A stretch of 64,000 nucleotides of DNA from Hydrogenophilales bacterium (GTDB taxonomy: Bacteria; Pseudomonadota; Gammaproteobacteria; Burkholderiales; Thiobacillaceae): assembly GCA_023258975.1 (NCBI GenBank), contig JAHFRD010000001.1:409571-473570 (forward strand), in the 5' to 3' direction. The position numbers and the translations under genes are program-made. Every line of letters begins with the position of its first letter. The stretch's first letter is position 1. Of this stretch, positions 32,349 through 41,745 are shown piece by piece. The notes beneath the pieces were generated by a model that was given only the letters and a program-made list of their open reading frames with translations, was not told where the DNA came from and searched no databases.

Positions 32349-35300
32349 TTACCGCCTTGCCACCTCCAACTCCAGCTTCACCGGCACTTCTTTCCCCTCG
32401 CCTAGGTAAGGCTCGCCGATGGCGGCCCGGATGCGTCCGGAGGGAGCGCCGGCGGCGGCCAGGCCGGCGACGATGGCTTGCGCCCGCCGTTCGGCCAGTT
32501 GCCTCAGCGCCTCGTCGCCGACCATTTCCCTGTCCAGCAGGCGCGCGCGGAGCACCGCGTGAAGATCGCCGCCCTTGAGTTCGGCTTGATCGGCTTCGCC
32601 AAGCGCTGACTCCGGCCGGACCGGGCCACCCAGACGCGACGACAACTTGCCCGTCCCGATCTCCGGCCTATTCGCGGGGTTGGCCAGAAACCACCTCCCT
32701 TGCAACGCCGTCCAGTCCGCTTCTCCGAAACGCTCCGCGTAGAGCGCTTCCAGCGCGTCCCGTGACTTGGGATTGACGCTGGAAATGGGGCCGGCGTCTT
32801 CATCCGGCGCCAATTTCAGGCCCATTTTCCCGGCCACCGCGCGGCGCAGTTGCCGTTCCTTCATCACCGGGCGGTCGATCTCTGCGGACCAGACTCCATG
32901 CACGGCAAGCCCGAGGCCGGGGCGCTTGTCGAGAATCCGGGTGATCTGGTTGAGCTTCTCCTTTTCCGGCGGCGTGAGGCCGGGTTCACCGGCTTCAAAG
33001 GAAATTTGTTCCAGTTTTTCACCGCTGCCGCCGAACAGCTTGGCGAGTGCCCGGAACGGCGCCGTGACGATCTTGCCGATAAGGTTGCCGACGGCCTTCC
33101 AGATAATGCGGCCGTAGCTGAATTGCGGATCGTCCAGGCTGCCGGACACGGGCAGGCCGAGGTCGATCCGGCCGTTGGAGTCGCGCAGGATGGCGATGGC
33201 CAGTTCCAGCGGCAGGTGCTTGATGTCGGGGCCTTCCAGCTTCTCGCCCAGGGTGAGGTTGTCCAAGACGATCTGGTTTTCGCCCAGCAGTTCGCGCTGC
33301 TTGATCTTGTATTCCAGGTCCAGCGAGAGCTTGCCGGAGGCGATCCTGTAGCCCGCGAAGGTGGCGGTATAGGGCGTCAGATTGGCCATTTCGACATTGC
33401 GGAACACGGTTCTGATGTCCATGAAACCGGTCGGATCGAACAGGTCGATGCGGCCCACGACGCGCGCCAGGCCGTACTCGTCCACCCGCCCATCCAGTTC
33501 CAGTTCCGCCGCCGCGCCGGGTTGGCTGGAAATCCCGTTGAAAGAACCCTTGAAGTCGTGAATGCGGGTACCGAACGGCAGGCTCAGGGAGTAATCGGCG
33601 AAATCGACTTCGCCACGTTCGACGCGCACGCGGTCGATGTTGAGGCGGAAGGCTTTCTCTCCCCCCGCCTTGGGGCCAGCCACGGCCTGGTCACCCTCTT
33701 TTCGCGGCCGGGCCGCTGGCTCGGGCGCGGCCGGGGGCGTCGCGGAGGGCATCGACGCGCCCGCCGTCGCGCCCTCTCCCGCGAGCGCGGGGGGCGGCTC
33801 CGTCCGGAGAATCTTCTTCAGGTTGACCGTCTTGTCCTGGTAGACGACCAACTTGGCGCCGAGGCCGTCGAGTTTCAGTTCGTCGATATTCAGGCCCTCG
33901 GGCGTGGCGCTGACCGTGTCGCTGCTCACGCGTTTCCAGGCCAGGAAACGGTCGCCGGTTTCGCTTTCCTTGAGCAGCAGGTCATCGACCGCAAACCCGC
34001 CCTGGAAACCGACCCGCTTGTCCGTCACGGCCTTGCCGTCGAAAGTGACCCGGCCCCGCGCGGCCGCGCGCCCGGAAGCCAGTTGCAGATTCGCGGCCCG
34101 ACTCAGCCAGGGCTGCGCCGGGGCCAGGGCGAGGCCGTCGAGTTTCAGCCTGATGTCGGCGCGGAGATGGTCGGGAATCACCTTGCCCGTGGCCTGGAAG
34201 CGGCCGCCTTCCTGAATCCGGAAGGAGAGGCTCACGGGCAGCGCCGCCTTCATGTCCTCGCTGATGCCGCGTGCCGTTGCCTCGATGCCTTGCAGGGTGA
34301 GGGAGGCGGCGGGCCGCGCGGTTTCGTCGCGCGCGCCGATCTGGAAACCGGACAGGCCCACCTGACCCACCCGGTAACGCCAGGGTTCGGCAATCGCGTC
34401 CCGCGCGGGCGCAGAGCGCTTGCCGGAAACCGGCTCGAACGCCTCCAGCAAGCCGATGCGCCCCCGTGCATCGCGCCGCAGTTCCATCTTGCCGTTCGCC
34501 AGCGCCAGCTTGCCGACCCGCGCCTCGCGCGCCGCCAGATCGAGCCAGCCTTGTTCAAGATGGATGTCGTCGAGCGCGAACAGCGGCTTCCCGCCGGAAC
34601 GCAGGCGCACGCCGGAAACCGTCACGTCGAGCTCATCCAGCACCGCCCGCGTCTGTTTTCCACCCGCTTCCGCGCGTGCCGTGAAGCCCATTTGGAGATT
34701 GCCGACCTCGGCATCGAGCGGCGCGGCGAAACCGGCGTCATTGAAGTGGACGCCAACCTCCTTGAGGGAAAAACCGGCAAGGTTCACGCGCCAGGGCGCG
34801 CCCTCTTTCTCCGCGCCGGCCGGAGCGGGCTTTTCCTCCTCCGCGCCGGGCGAGCCGGAAGCCGGGGCAAACCAATCCATCGCATCCAGCCGCCCCGCCC
34901 TGTCCCGCCGCAGATCCACCTTGCCGCCGGACAAGGCGATCGCGCCGATGTCGAGTTGCCGTTGTTCCAGATCGAAACGCCCGTCGGTGAGCGCCAGATG
35001 TTGCAGGTGGAGGGTGTCGCGCATCGCGCCCTTGCCGCGCAACGCCAGTCCTTCGAGCGTCAGACCCAGCTTGTCCAGGCGTAGCGACAGGCGCTTGCCG
35101 GCCAGAGCCACTCGATAATGCAGCGCCAGGGCGGCGGCGCCGGCCGGTGGCGCCATGTTCAGCCTGCCGGCCAGATAGGGCCAATAGTGGGCCAGCGTCA
35201 CCTTGTCGAGGCCCAGCTCGCCACTCGCCGCGACAGGTTTCAGCGTCACGTCACCCCTCAGGCGGATGCGCGCGCCGGACGGGGTGGCGGCGGCCAGGGT

Positions 35301-35870
35301 ATAGGCGCCCTGGGTGGCCGGCAGGGTGGAGAGCCCGGCCACGCTCAGTTCGAGCGGATTCAGCGTGGTTTCAAAGCCCACCTTGCGATCCGCGAATTCG
35401 ACACGCCCTTTCTCCAACGCGATCCGGCGAATCAGCAGGCGCGGCAACGGTTGGTCTTCTTCTTCCCTGCTTTTCAGCGCCTCGATCAACGCGGCCCAGT
35501 TGAGGCTGCCATCGGCGCGCAATTCCACGCGTGCACTGGGCGCCACCAGGCGGATGCTGTCGAAGGTGTAAGCCCGCTTGAACAGGCTGGCGGCCTCGAA
35601 ATCGACGAACAGTTCATCGAACGCCAGCAACGGCTTGCCGTCGGGTTCGGCCAGTTTCAGGCCGCGCAAGTCGATGGAAAGCCGCAGCGGGTCGAACTTC
35701 GCGGCTTGCAGGGTGAGGGTGTGCCGGCTCTTGTCGGCGATGTATCTGGGCGCCGCCCATTTCAGCAGCGGCTCGAAAGCGAACCAGGCGAACAGAAAAT
35801 AAGCCGCAGCCAAACCGAGCGTGATCTTGATGGGCGTTTTCAGAAGCGGGGAACGCAAGCGGATCGACAT
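32349..35870 (-). CDS. DUF748 / AsmA-like giant envelope protein
   Basis: A 1173-residue protein. An N-terminal membrane anchor (about 15-35; ITLGLAAAYFLFAWFAFEPL) precedes a long periplasmic beta-rich region with repeats of the type 'LRLSIDLRGLKLAEPDGKPL' and 'DGSLNWAALIEAL', characteristic of DUF748 in the AsmA/TamB-like group. A Pro/Ala-rich linker lies near residue 690-720, and the DUF748 core follows (SLPFGTRIHDFKGSFNG, GKLSLDLEYKI, LPLELAIAILRDSNGRIDLG). The C-terminus may hold an OmpA-like region. Such proteins are thought to bridge the periplasm and help move lipids to the outer membrane. Confidence 0.82.
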   Translation of the reverse strand: MSIRLRSPLLKTPIKITLGLAAAYFLFAWFAFEPLLKWAAPRYIADKSRHTLTLQAAKFDPLRLSIDLRGLKLAEPDGKPLLAFDELFVDFEAASLFKRAYTFDSIRLVAPSARVELRADGSLNWAALIEALKSREEEDQPLPRLLIRRIALEKGRVEFADRKVGFETTLNPLELSVAGLSTLPATQGAYTLAAATPSGARIRLRGDVTLKPVAASGELGLDKVTLAHYWPYLAGRLNMAPPAGAAALALHYRVALAGKRLSLRLDKLGLTLEGLALRGKGAMRDTLHLQHLALTDGRFDLEQRQLDIGAIALSGGKVDLRRDRAGRLDAMDWFAPASGSPGAEEEKPAPAGAEKEGAPWRVNLAGFSLKEVGVHFNDAGFAAPLDAEVGNLQMGFTARAEAGGKQTRAVLDELDVTVSGVRLRSGGKPLFALDDIHLEQGWLDLAAREARVGKLALANGKMELRRDARGRIGLLEAFEPVSGKRSAPARDAIAEPWRYRVGQVGLSGFQIGARDETARPAASLTLQGIEATARGISEDMKAALPVSLSFRIQEGGRFQATGKVIPDHLRADIRLKLDGLALAPAQPWLSRAANLQLASGRAAARGRVTFDGKAVTDKRVGFQGGFAVDDLLLKESETGDRFLAWKRVSSDTVSATPEGLNIDELKLDGLGAKLVVYQDKTVNLKKILRTEPPPALAGEGATAGASMPSATPPAAPEPAARPRKEGDQAVAGPKAGGEKAFRLNIDRVRVERGEVDFADYSLSLPFGTRIHDFKGSFNGISSQPGAAAELELDGRVDEYGLARVVGRIDLFDPTGFMDIRTVFRNVEMANLTPYTATFAGYRIASGKLSLDLEYKIKQRELLGENQIVLDNLTLGEKLEGPDIKHLPLELAIAILRDSNGRIDLGLPVSGSLDDPQFSYGRIIWKAVGNLIGKIVTAPFRALAKLFGGSGEKLEQISFEAGEPGLTPPEKEKLNQITRILDKRPGLGLAVHGVWSAEIDRPVMKERQLRRAVAGKMGLKLAPDEDAGPISSVNPKSRDALEALYAERFGEADWTALQGRWFLANPANRPEIGTGKLSSRLGGPVRPESALGEADQAELKGGDLHAVLRARLLDREMVGDEALRQLAERRAQAIVAGLAAAGAPSGRIRAAIGEPYLGEGKEVPVKLELEVARR

Positions 35871-35897
35871 GCTTCTTCTCCTCTCTTGGCGGGGATT

Positions 35898-35921
35898 CGG
35901 CCCGCGAGCGGGCCTCCCACG
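35898..35921. repeat. half of a GGCCCGCGAGCGGGCC repeat
   Basis: GGCCCGCGAGCGGGCCTCCCAC matches the right arm of the repeat at 49166-49189 apart from one base. It lies just upstream of the DUF748 start and is self-complementary at its core. Confidence 0.5.
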
Positions 35922-35938
35922 CCTTTACCGTAGTCGGA

Positions 35939-37165
35939 TTACCCGCCGAAAAACAGATACGCCGCCAGCACCGCCGCGACGAAGCCGCCCAGATCCGCCA
36001 CCAGGCCGCCGGCCACCGCGTGGCGCACCCGTTTGATGCCGACCGCGCCGAAATACACCGCCAGCACATAGAAGGTCGTCTCGGTGCTGCCCTGGATGAT
36101 GCTGGCAAGACGTCCGGCGAAGGAATCGGCGCCGGATACCTTCATGGTCTCCACCATCATCGCCCGCGCGCCGGAGCCGGACAGGGGCTTCATCAGCATG
36201 GTCGGCAGGCCGTCCACCCAGGCGGCATCGAAGCCCAGCGCCAGCACTCCCGCGCGCGCCGCCTCCACGAACGCCGGCAACGCGCCGCTGGCGCGCAACA
36301 TGGCGATGGCCACCAGCATCGCCACCAGATAGGGAATGATGGTCACGGCGGTGCTGAAGCCCTCTTTGGCGCCCTCGATGAACGCCTCGTAGGCATTCAC
36401 CTTTTTCACCAGCGCCCCGATAAGGAAGATCACGATCAGCGCCAGCAGCAGGAAATTGCTCAGGATCGACGAGCGCGCGGTCATGTCCACGGCCGACAAA
36501 TGCGCGAAATGCCAGGCCAGCCCCCCCACCACGGCGGTCAAGCCCGCCATCCAGGCCAGCACCACGCCATCCAGGCGGATGCGCTGCACCGCCGCGACGA
36601 AGAAAAAACCCGCCAGCGTGGAGCAATAGGTGGCCATCAGGATGGGAATGAACACGTCGGTCGGGTCGGCCGCGCCCATCTGCGCGCGGTAGGTGAAGAT
36701 GGTCACCGGCAACAGGGTCACCGAGGAGGCATTGAGCACCAGAAACAGGATCTGCGCGTTGCTGGCGGTGTCCTTGTCGGGATTCAGTTCCTGCAGTTCG
36801 CGCATGGCCTTGAGGCCGATGGGCGTGGCCGCGTTGTCGAGGCCGAGGATGTTGGCCGCCATGTTCATGGTGACCGAGCCCAACGCCGGATGCCCGCGCG
36901 GCACCTCGGGAAACAGGCGCGCGAACAGGGGCGCGAGCCAGCGCCCGAGGAGCGCGAGAAAACCGGCCCGCTCACCGATCTTCATCACGCCCAGCCACAG
37001 GCACATCACGCCGGTCAGCCCCAGGGCCACCTCGAACGCGGTCTTGGCGGCGTCGAACGCCGCCTTCATCACCGCCGCGAAAACAGCCTGGTCGCCGCCG
37101 AGAAACTGCATCACGGCGGCGCCAAACGCGGTGAGGAAAAAGCCGATCCAGAGAGTGTTCAGCAT
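35939..37165 (-). CDS. SpmA-SpmB-like fused nucleoside-recognition (Gate) protein
   Basis: A 408-residue membrane protein in which SpmA-like and SpmB-like halves are joined. The first half has LGLTGVMCLWLGVMKIGERA and MNMAANILGLDNAATPIGLK; the second has SGSGARAMMVETMK and IIQGSTETTFYVLAVYFGAV. Both are nucleoside-recognition (Gate) domains. In Bacillus these act in spore-core dehydration, but in Gram-negatives the fused form is widespread with unknown transport role. ATG 37165 is used; the open frame extends to 37315 without support. Confidence 0.85.
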   Translation of the reverse strand: MLNTLWIGFFLTAFGAAVMQFLGGDQAVFAAVMKAAFDAAKTAFEVALGLTGVMCLWLGVMKIGERAGFLALLGRWLAPLFARLFPEVPRGHPALGSVTMNMAANILGLDNAATPIGLKAMRELQELNPDKDTASNAQILFLVLNASSVTLLPVTIFTYRAQMGAADPTDVFIPILMATYCSTLAGFFFVAAVQRIRLDGVVLAWMAGLTAVVGGLAWHFAHLSAVDMTARSSILSNFLLLALIVIFLIGALVKKVNAYEAFIEGAKEGFSTAVTIIPYLVAMLVAIAMLRASGALPAFVEAARAGVLALGFDAAWVDGLPTMLMKPLSGSGARAMMVETMKVSGADSFAGRLASIIQGSTETTFYVLAVYFGAVGIKRVRHAVAGGLVADLGGFVAAVLAAYLFFGG

Positions 37166-37190
37166 GGTCGCGCGGCGCCTGTCTGCAGGG

Positions 37191-37370
37191 TCATTTCTTG
37201 TTGATCCAGCGCAACAACTCCCATACCGGGATGGCGGCCAGGCCCCCGGCCATGCCGGCCAGATAGCTGGGGAGGGGGGTATCGAATGCCAGCCGCCACA
37301 ACCGCCCCGCAGCAAAGCTGGCGATGAGCATGGCGAGCAGGGTGAGGAGGAGTTTCTGCCAGGGCCGCAT
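37191..37370 (-). CDS. 59-residue membrane protein
   Basis: A short gene (MRPWQKLLLTLLAMLIASFA; ends ELLRWINKK) with one clear N-terminal transmembrane segment and a second hydrophobic stretch (YLAGMAGGLAAIPVW). It sits 25 bases upstream of the SpmAB-like gene and 10 bases after the next gene on the same strand, so it is probably in one operon. No family is assigned. Confidence 0.55.
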   Translation of the reverse strand: MRPWQKLLLTLLAMLIASFAAGRLWRLAFDTPLPSYLAGMAGGLAAIPVWELLRWINKK

Positions 37371-37380
37371 GGCTACCCCT

Positions 37381-37971
37381 TCACTTCAGCTCGTAGGCGG
37401 GAGGCGTGTATTCCAGCACCAGTGTGCCCAATTGCCGGTTCAGTCCCAGGATGGGGATGACGGCGAGCAGGTTGCCATTCGCGCCGCGCTCGATCTTGAT
37501 CTCGCCGGCTTGCAGATAGCGCGCGGGGTACAGGCTGGAGAAGGCTGCGGCGAGATGCTTGCGGTTGCTGGCGACGAGCACCTTGCCGTCCGGCCCGGCC
37601 AAAACGGCCGCCTGAAACCCCCGCATCCGCGCCAGATCGGTGAAATATTGGTCTACCTGATCCAGATTGGCGGCCATCATCTCGCGGCGCACGACCCAGG
37701 CGACGGGTACGCTGAAACGGCTTAACGCCTCTTCACTGTGGCGGGCGTCCAGTTGCCTGGCCTGTTCGATCAGTTGGTCGCGGGCCTGCAACTGTCGCGA
37801 TTCGACCTTGGCCAGTTTATTTTCCAGCGAAGTCACCGCGACCACTCTCCAACCGTACATGGCGGCGGCCACGAACAACAGAATGCCGACCAGGATCAGC
37901 ATGATCTTGCGGTTGCCATCCATGCCCTTGGGAGACCCTGCTTCCTCCGCGATTTCTTCACTGGTATTCAT
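37381..37971 (-). CDS. membrane-anchored PAS/CACHE-like sensor fragment protein
   Basis: A 196-residue protein. The acidic N-terminus is followed by one transmembrane helix (about 24-41; IMLILVGILLFVAAAMYGW), a coiled coil (SLENKLAKVESRQLQARDQL) and a small alpha/beta domain with FQAAVLAGPDGKVLVASN, resembling a CACHE/PAS sensor module without an output domain. Start ATG 37971 has an AGGAG Shine-Dalgarno. The product likely faces the periplasm. Confidence 0.6.
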   Translation of the reverse strand: MNTSEEIAEEAGSPKGMDGNRKIMLILVGILLFVAAAMYGWRVVAVTSLENKLAKVESRQLQARDQLIEQARQLDARHSEEALSRFSVPVAWVVRREMMAANLDQVDQYFTDLARMRGFQAAVLAGPDGKVLVASNRKHLAAAFSSLYPARYLQAGEIKIERGANGNLLAVIPILGLNRQLGTLVLEYTPPAYELK

Positions 37972-38005
37972 GTCTTGCTCCTGTCGAAAGGTAACGAAAC
38001 CCGGG

Positions 38006-38479
38006 TCAGACGACCAGGGTGGACAAAGGTTTTTCGGCGGCATCCAGATCGACCTGGTTCATTTGCCGGATGAGCAGGGCGAGATCCTCGTGCAGCCTGG
38101 CCAGCGCGGTGTCCGACATTTTATCCAGGGCATCGGGCACCAGCCCGGTAAGGGGACGCGGCGCGCGATTCAGCGCGGCCTGGCCCGTTTCCGTGAGATG
38201 CAGATTTACCACGCGGCGGTCCGCCTCGCCGCGCCGGCGCTCCACCAGGCCGGCCTTGGCCAGCTTGTCCAGCATGTTGCTGGCGGTGGAGATATGCACC
38301 GATAGGTCTTCACTCAAACGGGAGACGGTGATGCCCGGGTTCTCCGCGAGGGCGGCCAGTATCCAGACCTGGGCGCCGGATACGCCGCAAGCGGATTCCA
38401 GGGCGCGGAAGTGGTGGCGCACCGCACCGATGATGATGCGGAACTGCTTCAGGGTTTCTCTGGCCAGTGGGCGGCTCAT
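38006..38479 (-). CDS. MarR-family transcriptional regulator
   Basis: A 157-residue winged-helix regulator. The recognition region is PGITVSRLSEDLSVHISTAS and NMLDKLAKAGLVERR, and the wing has RRGEADRRVVNLHLTETGQA. It probably dimerises through the terminal helices and binds a palindrome near its own promoter. It is 34 bases upstream of the membrane sensor-like gene, suggesting co-transcription. Confidence 0.88.
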   Translation of the reverse strand: MSRPLARETLKQFRIIIGAVRHHFRALESACGVSGAQVWILAALAENPGITVSRLSEDLSVHISTASNMLDKLAKAGLVERRRGEADRRVVNLHLTETGQAALNRAPRPLTGLVPDALDKMSDTALARLHEDLALLIRQMNQVDLDAAEKPLSTLVV

Positions 38480-38712
38480 GTCTTTGTCCTTGGCGCGCGG
38501 GGAAGGGATGGCGAGGTTTCCACGTTACGCGCTGGCCAGGAAACCGCAGCACTGTATTTTGGGCCGGGTGACACGCACCGCGACGGGGGGCTACTTCGAC
38601 TGGAACCATGTGCTGGAGGGTGTGCCGAGTATCGAATCCTCCACCACCCGGCCGGAAAACGCGGCGGTGGCGGTGCCCTACCGCAACGGCTGGTATACGC
38701 AAGATCTGTACG

Positions 38713-39723
38713 CTATACGCGCGCGGGTTCCAGCGCCCGCGCGCGCAATTGGCCGCAGCCGCCGTCGATGTCCTGCCCGGCGGAATCGCGCAGGCGGGTG
38801 AGGATGCCGCGTTGATGCAGGGTGCCCGCCATCCTCGCGGCGCGCTCCCAGGTGGGGCGGTTGAAGCCGAGGCCTTCGTTGGCGTTGTAGGGGATGAAAT
38901 TCATCATCGCGTATTTGCCGGAGAGAAGCCGGACGATGCCCTCCAGCTCCGCGTCGCTATCGTTGACGCCTTCGAGCAAGGTCCACTGATACTGGATCGG
39001 GTAGCCGGTGGCGCGGGCGTAGCGCTCGCCGAGTTCCACCAGTTCGTCCGGGCCGATGCGCGGCGCCTTCGGCAGCAGTTTCGCGCGCAAGTCGGCGCGG
39101 GTGGTGTGCAGGGAGAGCGCCAGCGCCGGCTTCACCGGGCCTTGCGGCAGGCGCTCAAACACGCGGCGGTCGCCCACCGTCGAGAAGACCAGGTTCTTGT
39201 GGCCGATGGCGCCGACCGTGCCAAGCAATTCGATGGCTTCCATCACGTTGTCGAGGTTGTGCGCCGGCTCGCCCATGCCCATGAACACCACCCGGCTCAC
39301 CTTGCGCCGCGCGCGCGCCAGCACCACCTGGGCGACGATCTCGCCGCCGCTCAACTGGCGCAGCAGGCCGTCGCGGCCGGTCATGCAGAACAGGCAGCCG
39401 ACGGCGCAGCCGACCTGGGTGGAGACGCACACGCCGTCGCGCGGCAGCAGCACGCTTTCCACCGTCTGGCCGTCGCCGAGTTCCACCAGCAGGCGCGCCG
39501 ACCCATCGGCGCCGGGGTGTTCGGAACGCAGGCGGACCAGGCTCGCCAGTTCCTCGGTCAGCGCCGGCAGCGCCTCGCGCAGGCGCAGCGGCAGGAAATC
39601 CTCGGCGCGGCGATGCCGGGTATCGACGGAACGCAGGCGCGTCCAGGCTTGCAGCACGCGCTGCTCGTGGAGGGGTTTGGCGCCGAGTTCGCGCAGGCGC
39701 CGGCGCAGGGTTTCGATTCGCAT
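38713..39723 (-). CDS. RlmN/Cfr-family radical SAM methyltransferase
   Basis: A 336-residue radical SAM enzyme. The CxxxCxxC cluster motif is in GCAVGCLFCMTG, with GMGEPAHNLDNV (GEP motif) and the C-terminal catalytic Cys in GGCGQL, as for the RlmN disulfide/methyl-Cys chemistry. RlmN methylates A2503 of 23S rRNA and A37 of tRNAs. The sequence is more divergent than a standard RlmN, so it may be a second, RlmN-like paralogue. Confidence 0.85.
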   Translation of the reverse strand: MRIETLRRRLRELGAKPLHEQRVLQAWTRLRSVDTRHRRAEDFLPLRLREALPALTEELASLVRLRSEHPGADGSARLLVELGDGQTVESVLLPRDGVCVSTQVGCAVGCLFCMTGRDGLLRQLSGGEIVAQVVLARARRKVSRVVFMGMGEPAHNLDNVMEAIELLGTVGAIGHKNLVFSTVGDRRVFERLPQGPVKPALALSLHTTRADLRAKLLPKAPRIGPDELVELGERYARATGYPIQYQWTLLEGVNDSDAELEGIVRLLSGKYAMMNFIPYNANEGLGFNRPTWERAARMAGTLHQRGILTRLRDSAGQDIDGGCGQLRARALEPARV

Positions 39724-39764
39724 GGGGGGCGGATGCTACCTAAATTTCTCTTATCATCGCGACC

Positions 39765-40397
39765 ATGAACGCCTCCCAACGCCGCGTCCTCTTCGAGCGC
39801 CTGCGCGCCGCCAATCCCCACCCCGCCACCGAACTGCATTACCGCACGCCGTTCGAGCTGCTGGTGGCGGTAATGCTGTCGGCGCAGGCGACCGACGTCA
39901 GCGTCAACCTGGCGACCGCGACCCTGTTTCCGGTCGCGGATACTCCCGAAAAAATGCTTTCCCTGGGCGAGGAAGGGCTGATCGAACACATCCGCCGCAT
40001 CGGCCTGTTCAAGACCAAGGCAAAGAACGTCATCACCACCTGCCAGATTCTGCTCGACCAGCACGGCGGCGCGGTGCCGCATGGCCGGGAAGCCCTGGAA
40101 GCCCTGCCCGGCGTCGGCCGCAAGACCGCCAACGTGGTGCTCAACACGGCCTTCGGCGAACCCACCATCGCGGTGGACACGCACATCTTCCGGGTCGCCA
40201 ACCGCATCGGCCTGGCGCCGGGCAAGACCGTGCTGGAAGTGGAACGGAAGCTGCTACGCCATGTGCCCGCCGAATTCCGCCATGACGCCCATCACTGGCT
40301 GATCCTGCATGGCCGTTACGTCTGCAAGGCACGCAAGCCGGAATGCGGCGCCTGCCTGATTCGCGATCTGTGCGATTTCAAGGAGAAGACGGCGTGA
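39765..40397 (+). CDS. nth: endonuclease III
   Basis: A 210-residue DNA glycosylase/AP lyase that removes oxidised pyrimidines. The helix-hairpin-helix contains LPGVGRKTANVV with catalytic K120, and the catalytic Asp138 is in AVDTH, at the same positions as in E. coli. The [4Fe-4S] cluster ligands are C187, C194, C197 and C203 (C-x6-C-x2-C-x5-C). Length is canonical. Confidence 0.97.
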   Translation: MNASQRRVLFERLRAANPHPATELHYRTPFELLVAVMLSAQATDVSVNLATATLFPVADTPEKMLSLGEEGLIEHIRRIGLFKTKAKNVITTCQILLDQHGGAVPHGREALEALPGVGRKTANVVLNTAFGEPTIAVDTHIFRVANRIGLAPGKTVLEVERKLLRHVPAEFRHDAHHWLILHGRYVCKARKPECGACLIRDLCDFKEKTA

Positions 40398-40416
40398 ACC
40401 TGAAACCCCTTTTGAA

Positions 40417-40481
40417 CCACACAGGCACGGAGTTCTCGGAGAAAAGCATGTACTTCCCCAGTGAACTCCGTGCCTCTGTGG
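40417..40481. repeat. 19-bp inverted repeat before the FIST gene
   Basis: CCACACAGGCACGGAGTTC (40417-40435) and GAACTCCGTGCCTCTGTGG (40463-40481) are complementary except at one position. The repeat fills most of the 97-bp gap between nth and the FIST gene and ends 13 bases before the ATG. It could terminate nth or fold in the FIST leader. Confidence 0.75.
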
Positions 40482-40494
40482 TGAGGAAATCAGG

Positions 40495-41580
40495 ATGAAA
40501 GTCGCCAGCGGCCTGGCTCAGGGGCACCGCGCGGAACCCGAACTGGCGGCTGCGGCCGTGCGCGCGGCGATGGAGCGCGCCGGCCTGACCCATGCCCAGG
40601 CGGTGTTGCTGTATCTCAGCGCCGATTTCGCCCACGAACCGCAAGCCGCCATTGGCGCCGCCGCGCGCGCCGGCAGCTGTGTGCAAGTGGCGGGCTGCGC
40701 TGCGGCCGGGGTGTTCAGCGACGAAGACTGGGTGCTGGACGCGCCCGCCGCCGCCGCCCTGGTGCTGGGCGATGGCCTTTCCCTGCGGGCTGCGGCGGCG
40801 GACACCGATCCGGTACTCACCTTCGCCGCGCCCAACGCCATCGACCTGCACTGGCTGATGCGCGGCGGCGCGCGTTTCGGCGGGGTCTCCGGCGACGCCT
40901 CGGGCCAGGGGCCGTATACGGTCTGGTCCGGCGGTCGCGTCCAGCGGGCCGGCCGCTGTGAACTGGCGCTGGCCGGCGCGGATTTGCGCGTGGGCGTCTC
41001 GCAGGGCATCCGCGCCCTGTCGAAGCCAGCCAACATCGACCAGGTGGAAGGCCACGATGTGCGCGTGGTGGGTGGCCAGGCGGCGCTTTCCAGCCTGGTG
41101 CGGGAACTGCCCTTGAGCGAGCGCGCGCCGCAACGCATTCCCACGCATCTGTTGATGGCCGGGGTGACCTATGGCGAGCCGGAGCACGCCCTGGAAGAAG
41201 GCCGCTTTCATCTGCTGCCGGTGATCGCGGCCAACCCGGACAACCGTTCGGTGACGGTGGCCGGCCGGCTCGAACCCGGGCTCGATCTGTTCTGGGCGAT
41301 GCGCCAGCCGCGCGCGGCGGAACACGACATGCGCGCCATGCTTGATCGTCTGGACAAGAACCGGAGCGGCAAACCGCGTTTCGGCCTGATGTTCCCGTGC
41401 ATGGGGCGCGGCCCCGCCTTTTACGGCGGCGTCGATCGCGACCTCCAGATACTGAAACAACGCTACCCCGGCATGCCCTTCGCCGGCTTCTACGGCAACG
41501 GCGAAATCGCCCACCTGGACGGCGCCAACCGGCTGCTGCAATCCAGCGTGGTGCTCGGGCTTGGGTATGAAGCAAGGTAG
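40495..41580 (+). CDS. FIST-domain sensor protein
   Basis: A 361-residue soluble protein with tandem FIST N and FIST C domains. FIST_N: SADFAHEPQAAIGAAARAGS then VAGCAAAGVFSDE. FIST_C: FGLMFPCMGRGPAFYGGVDR and PFAGFYGNGEIAHLDG. FIST domains are thought to sense small ligands such as amino acids and often feed signal-transduction proteins; here it stands alone. The ATG has an AGGA-containing leader. Confidence 0.82.
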   Translation: MKVASGLAQGHRAEPELAAAAVRAAMERAGLTHAQAVLLYLSADFAHEPQAAIGAAARAGSCVQVAGCAAAGVFSDEDWVLDAPAAAALVLGDGLSLRAAAADTDPVLTFAAPNAIDLHWLMRGGARFGGVSGDASGQGPYTVWSGGRVQRAGRCELALAGADLRVGVSQGIRALSKPANIDQVEGHDVRVVGGQAALSSLVRELPLSERAPQRIPTHLLMAGVTYGEPEHALEEGRFHLLPVIAANPDNRSVTVAGRLEPGLDLFWAMRQPRAAEHDMRAMLDRLDKNRSGKPRFGLMFPCMGRGPAFYGGVDRDLQILKQRYPGMPFAGFYGNGEIAHLDGANRLLQSSVVLGLGYEAR

Positions 41581-41589
41581 CTGCGCCAC

Positions 41590-41649
41590 TGTAGCGCCGG
41601 CATCCTTGCCGGCATCTTTTAAGCAGCCGGCTGGAAGCCGGCGCTACAG
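41590..41649. repeat. GTAGCGCCGGC hairpin repeat pair
   Basis: TGTAGCGCCGGC (41590) and its complement GCCGGCGCTACA (ending 41648) enclose two smaller hairpins (GCCGGCATCCTTGCCGGC and GCCGGCTGGAAGCCGGC). Related copies occur near 18762, 24050, 41718 and 60118. It sits between the FIST and DUF1841 genes. Confidence 0.7.
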
Positions 41650-41745
41650 CGAGAGATACGCCAGTGCTTCTTCCAGACGTGTTTCGGCGGCGTGCCGATT
41701 ACTTCGCCAACCAGAGGAGCCGGCGGAAATGCCGGCGCTAGATGA

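Noticed and set aside
38569-38712. Plus-strand frame reading GGYFDWNHVLEGVPSIESST upstream of the rlmN-like gene
   Set aside because: It looks somewhat protein-like but has no clear start, no Shine-Dalgarno and runs into the rlmN-like gene on the other strand. It may be a gene relic; not enough to annotate.
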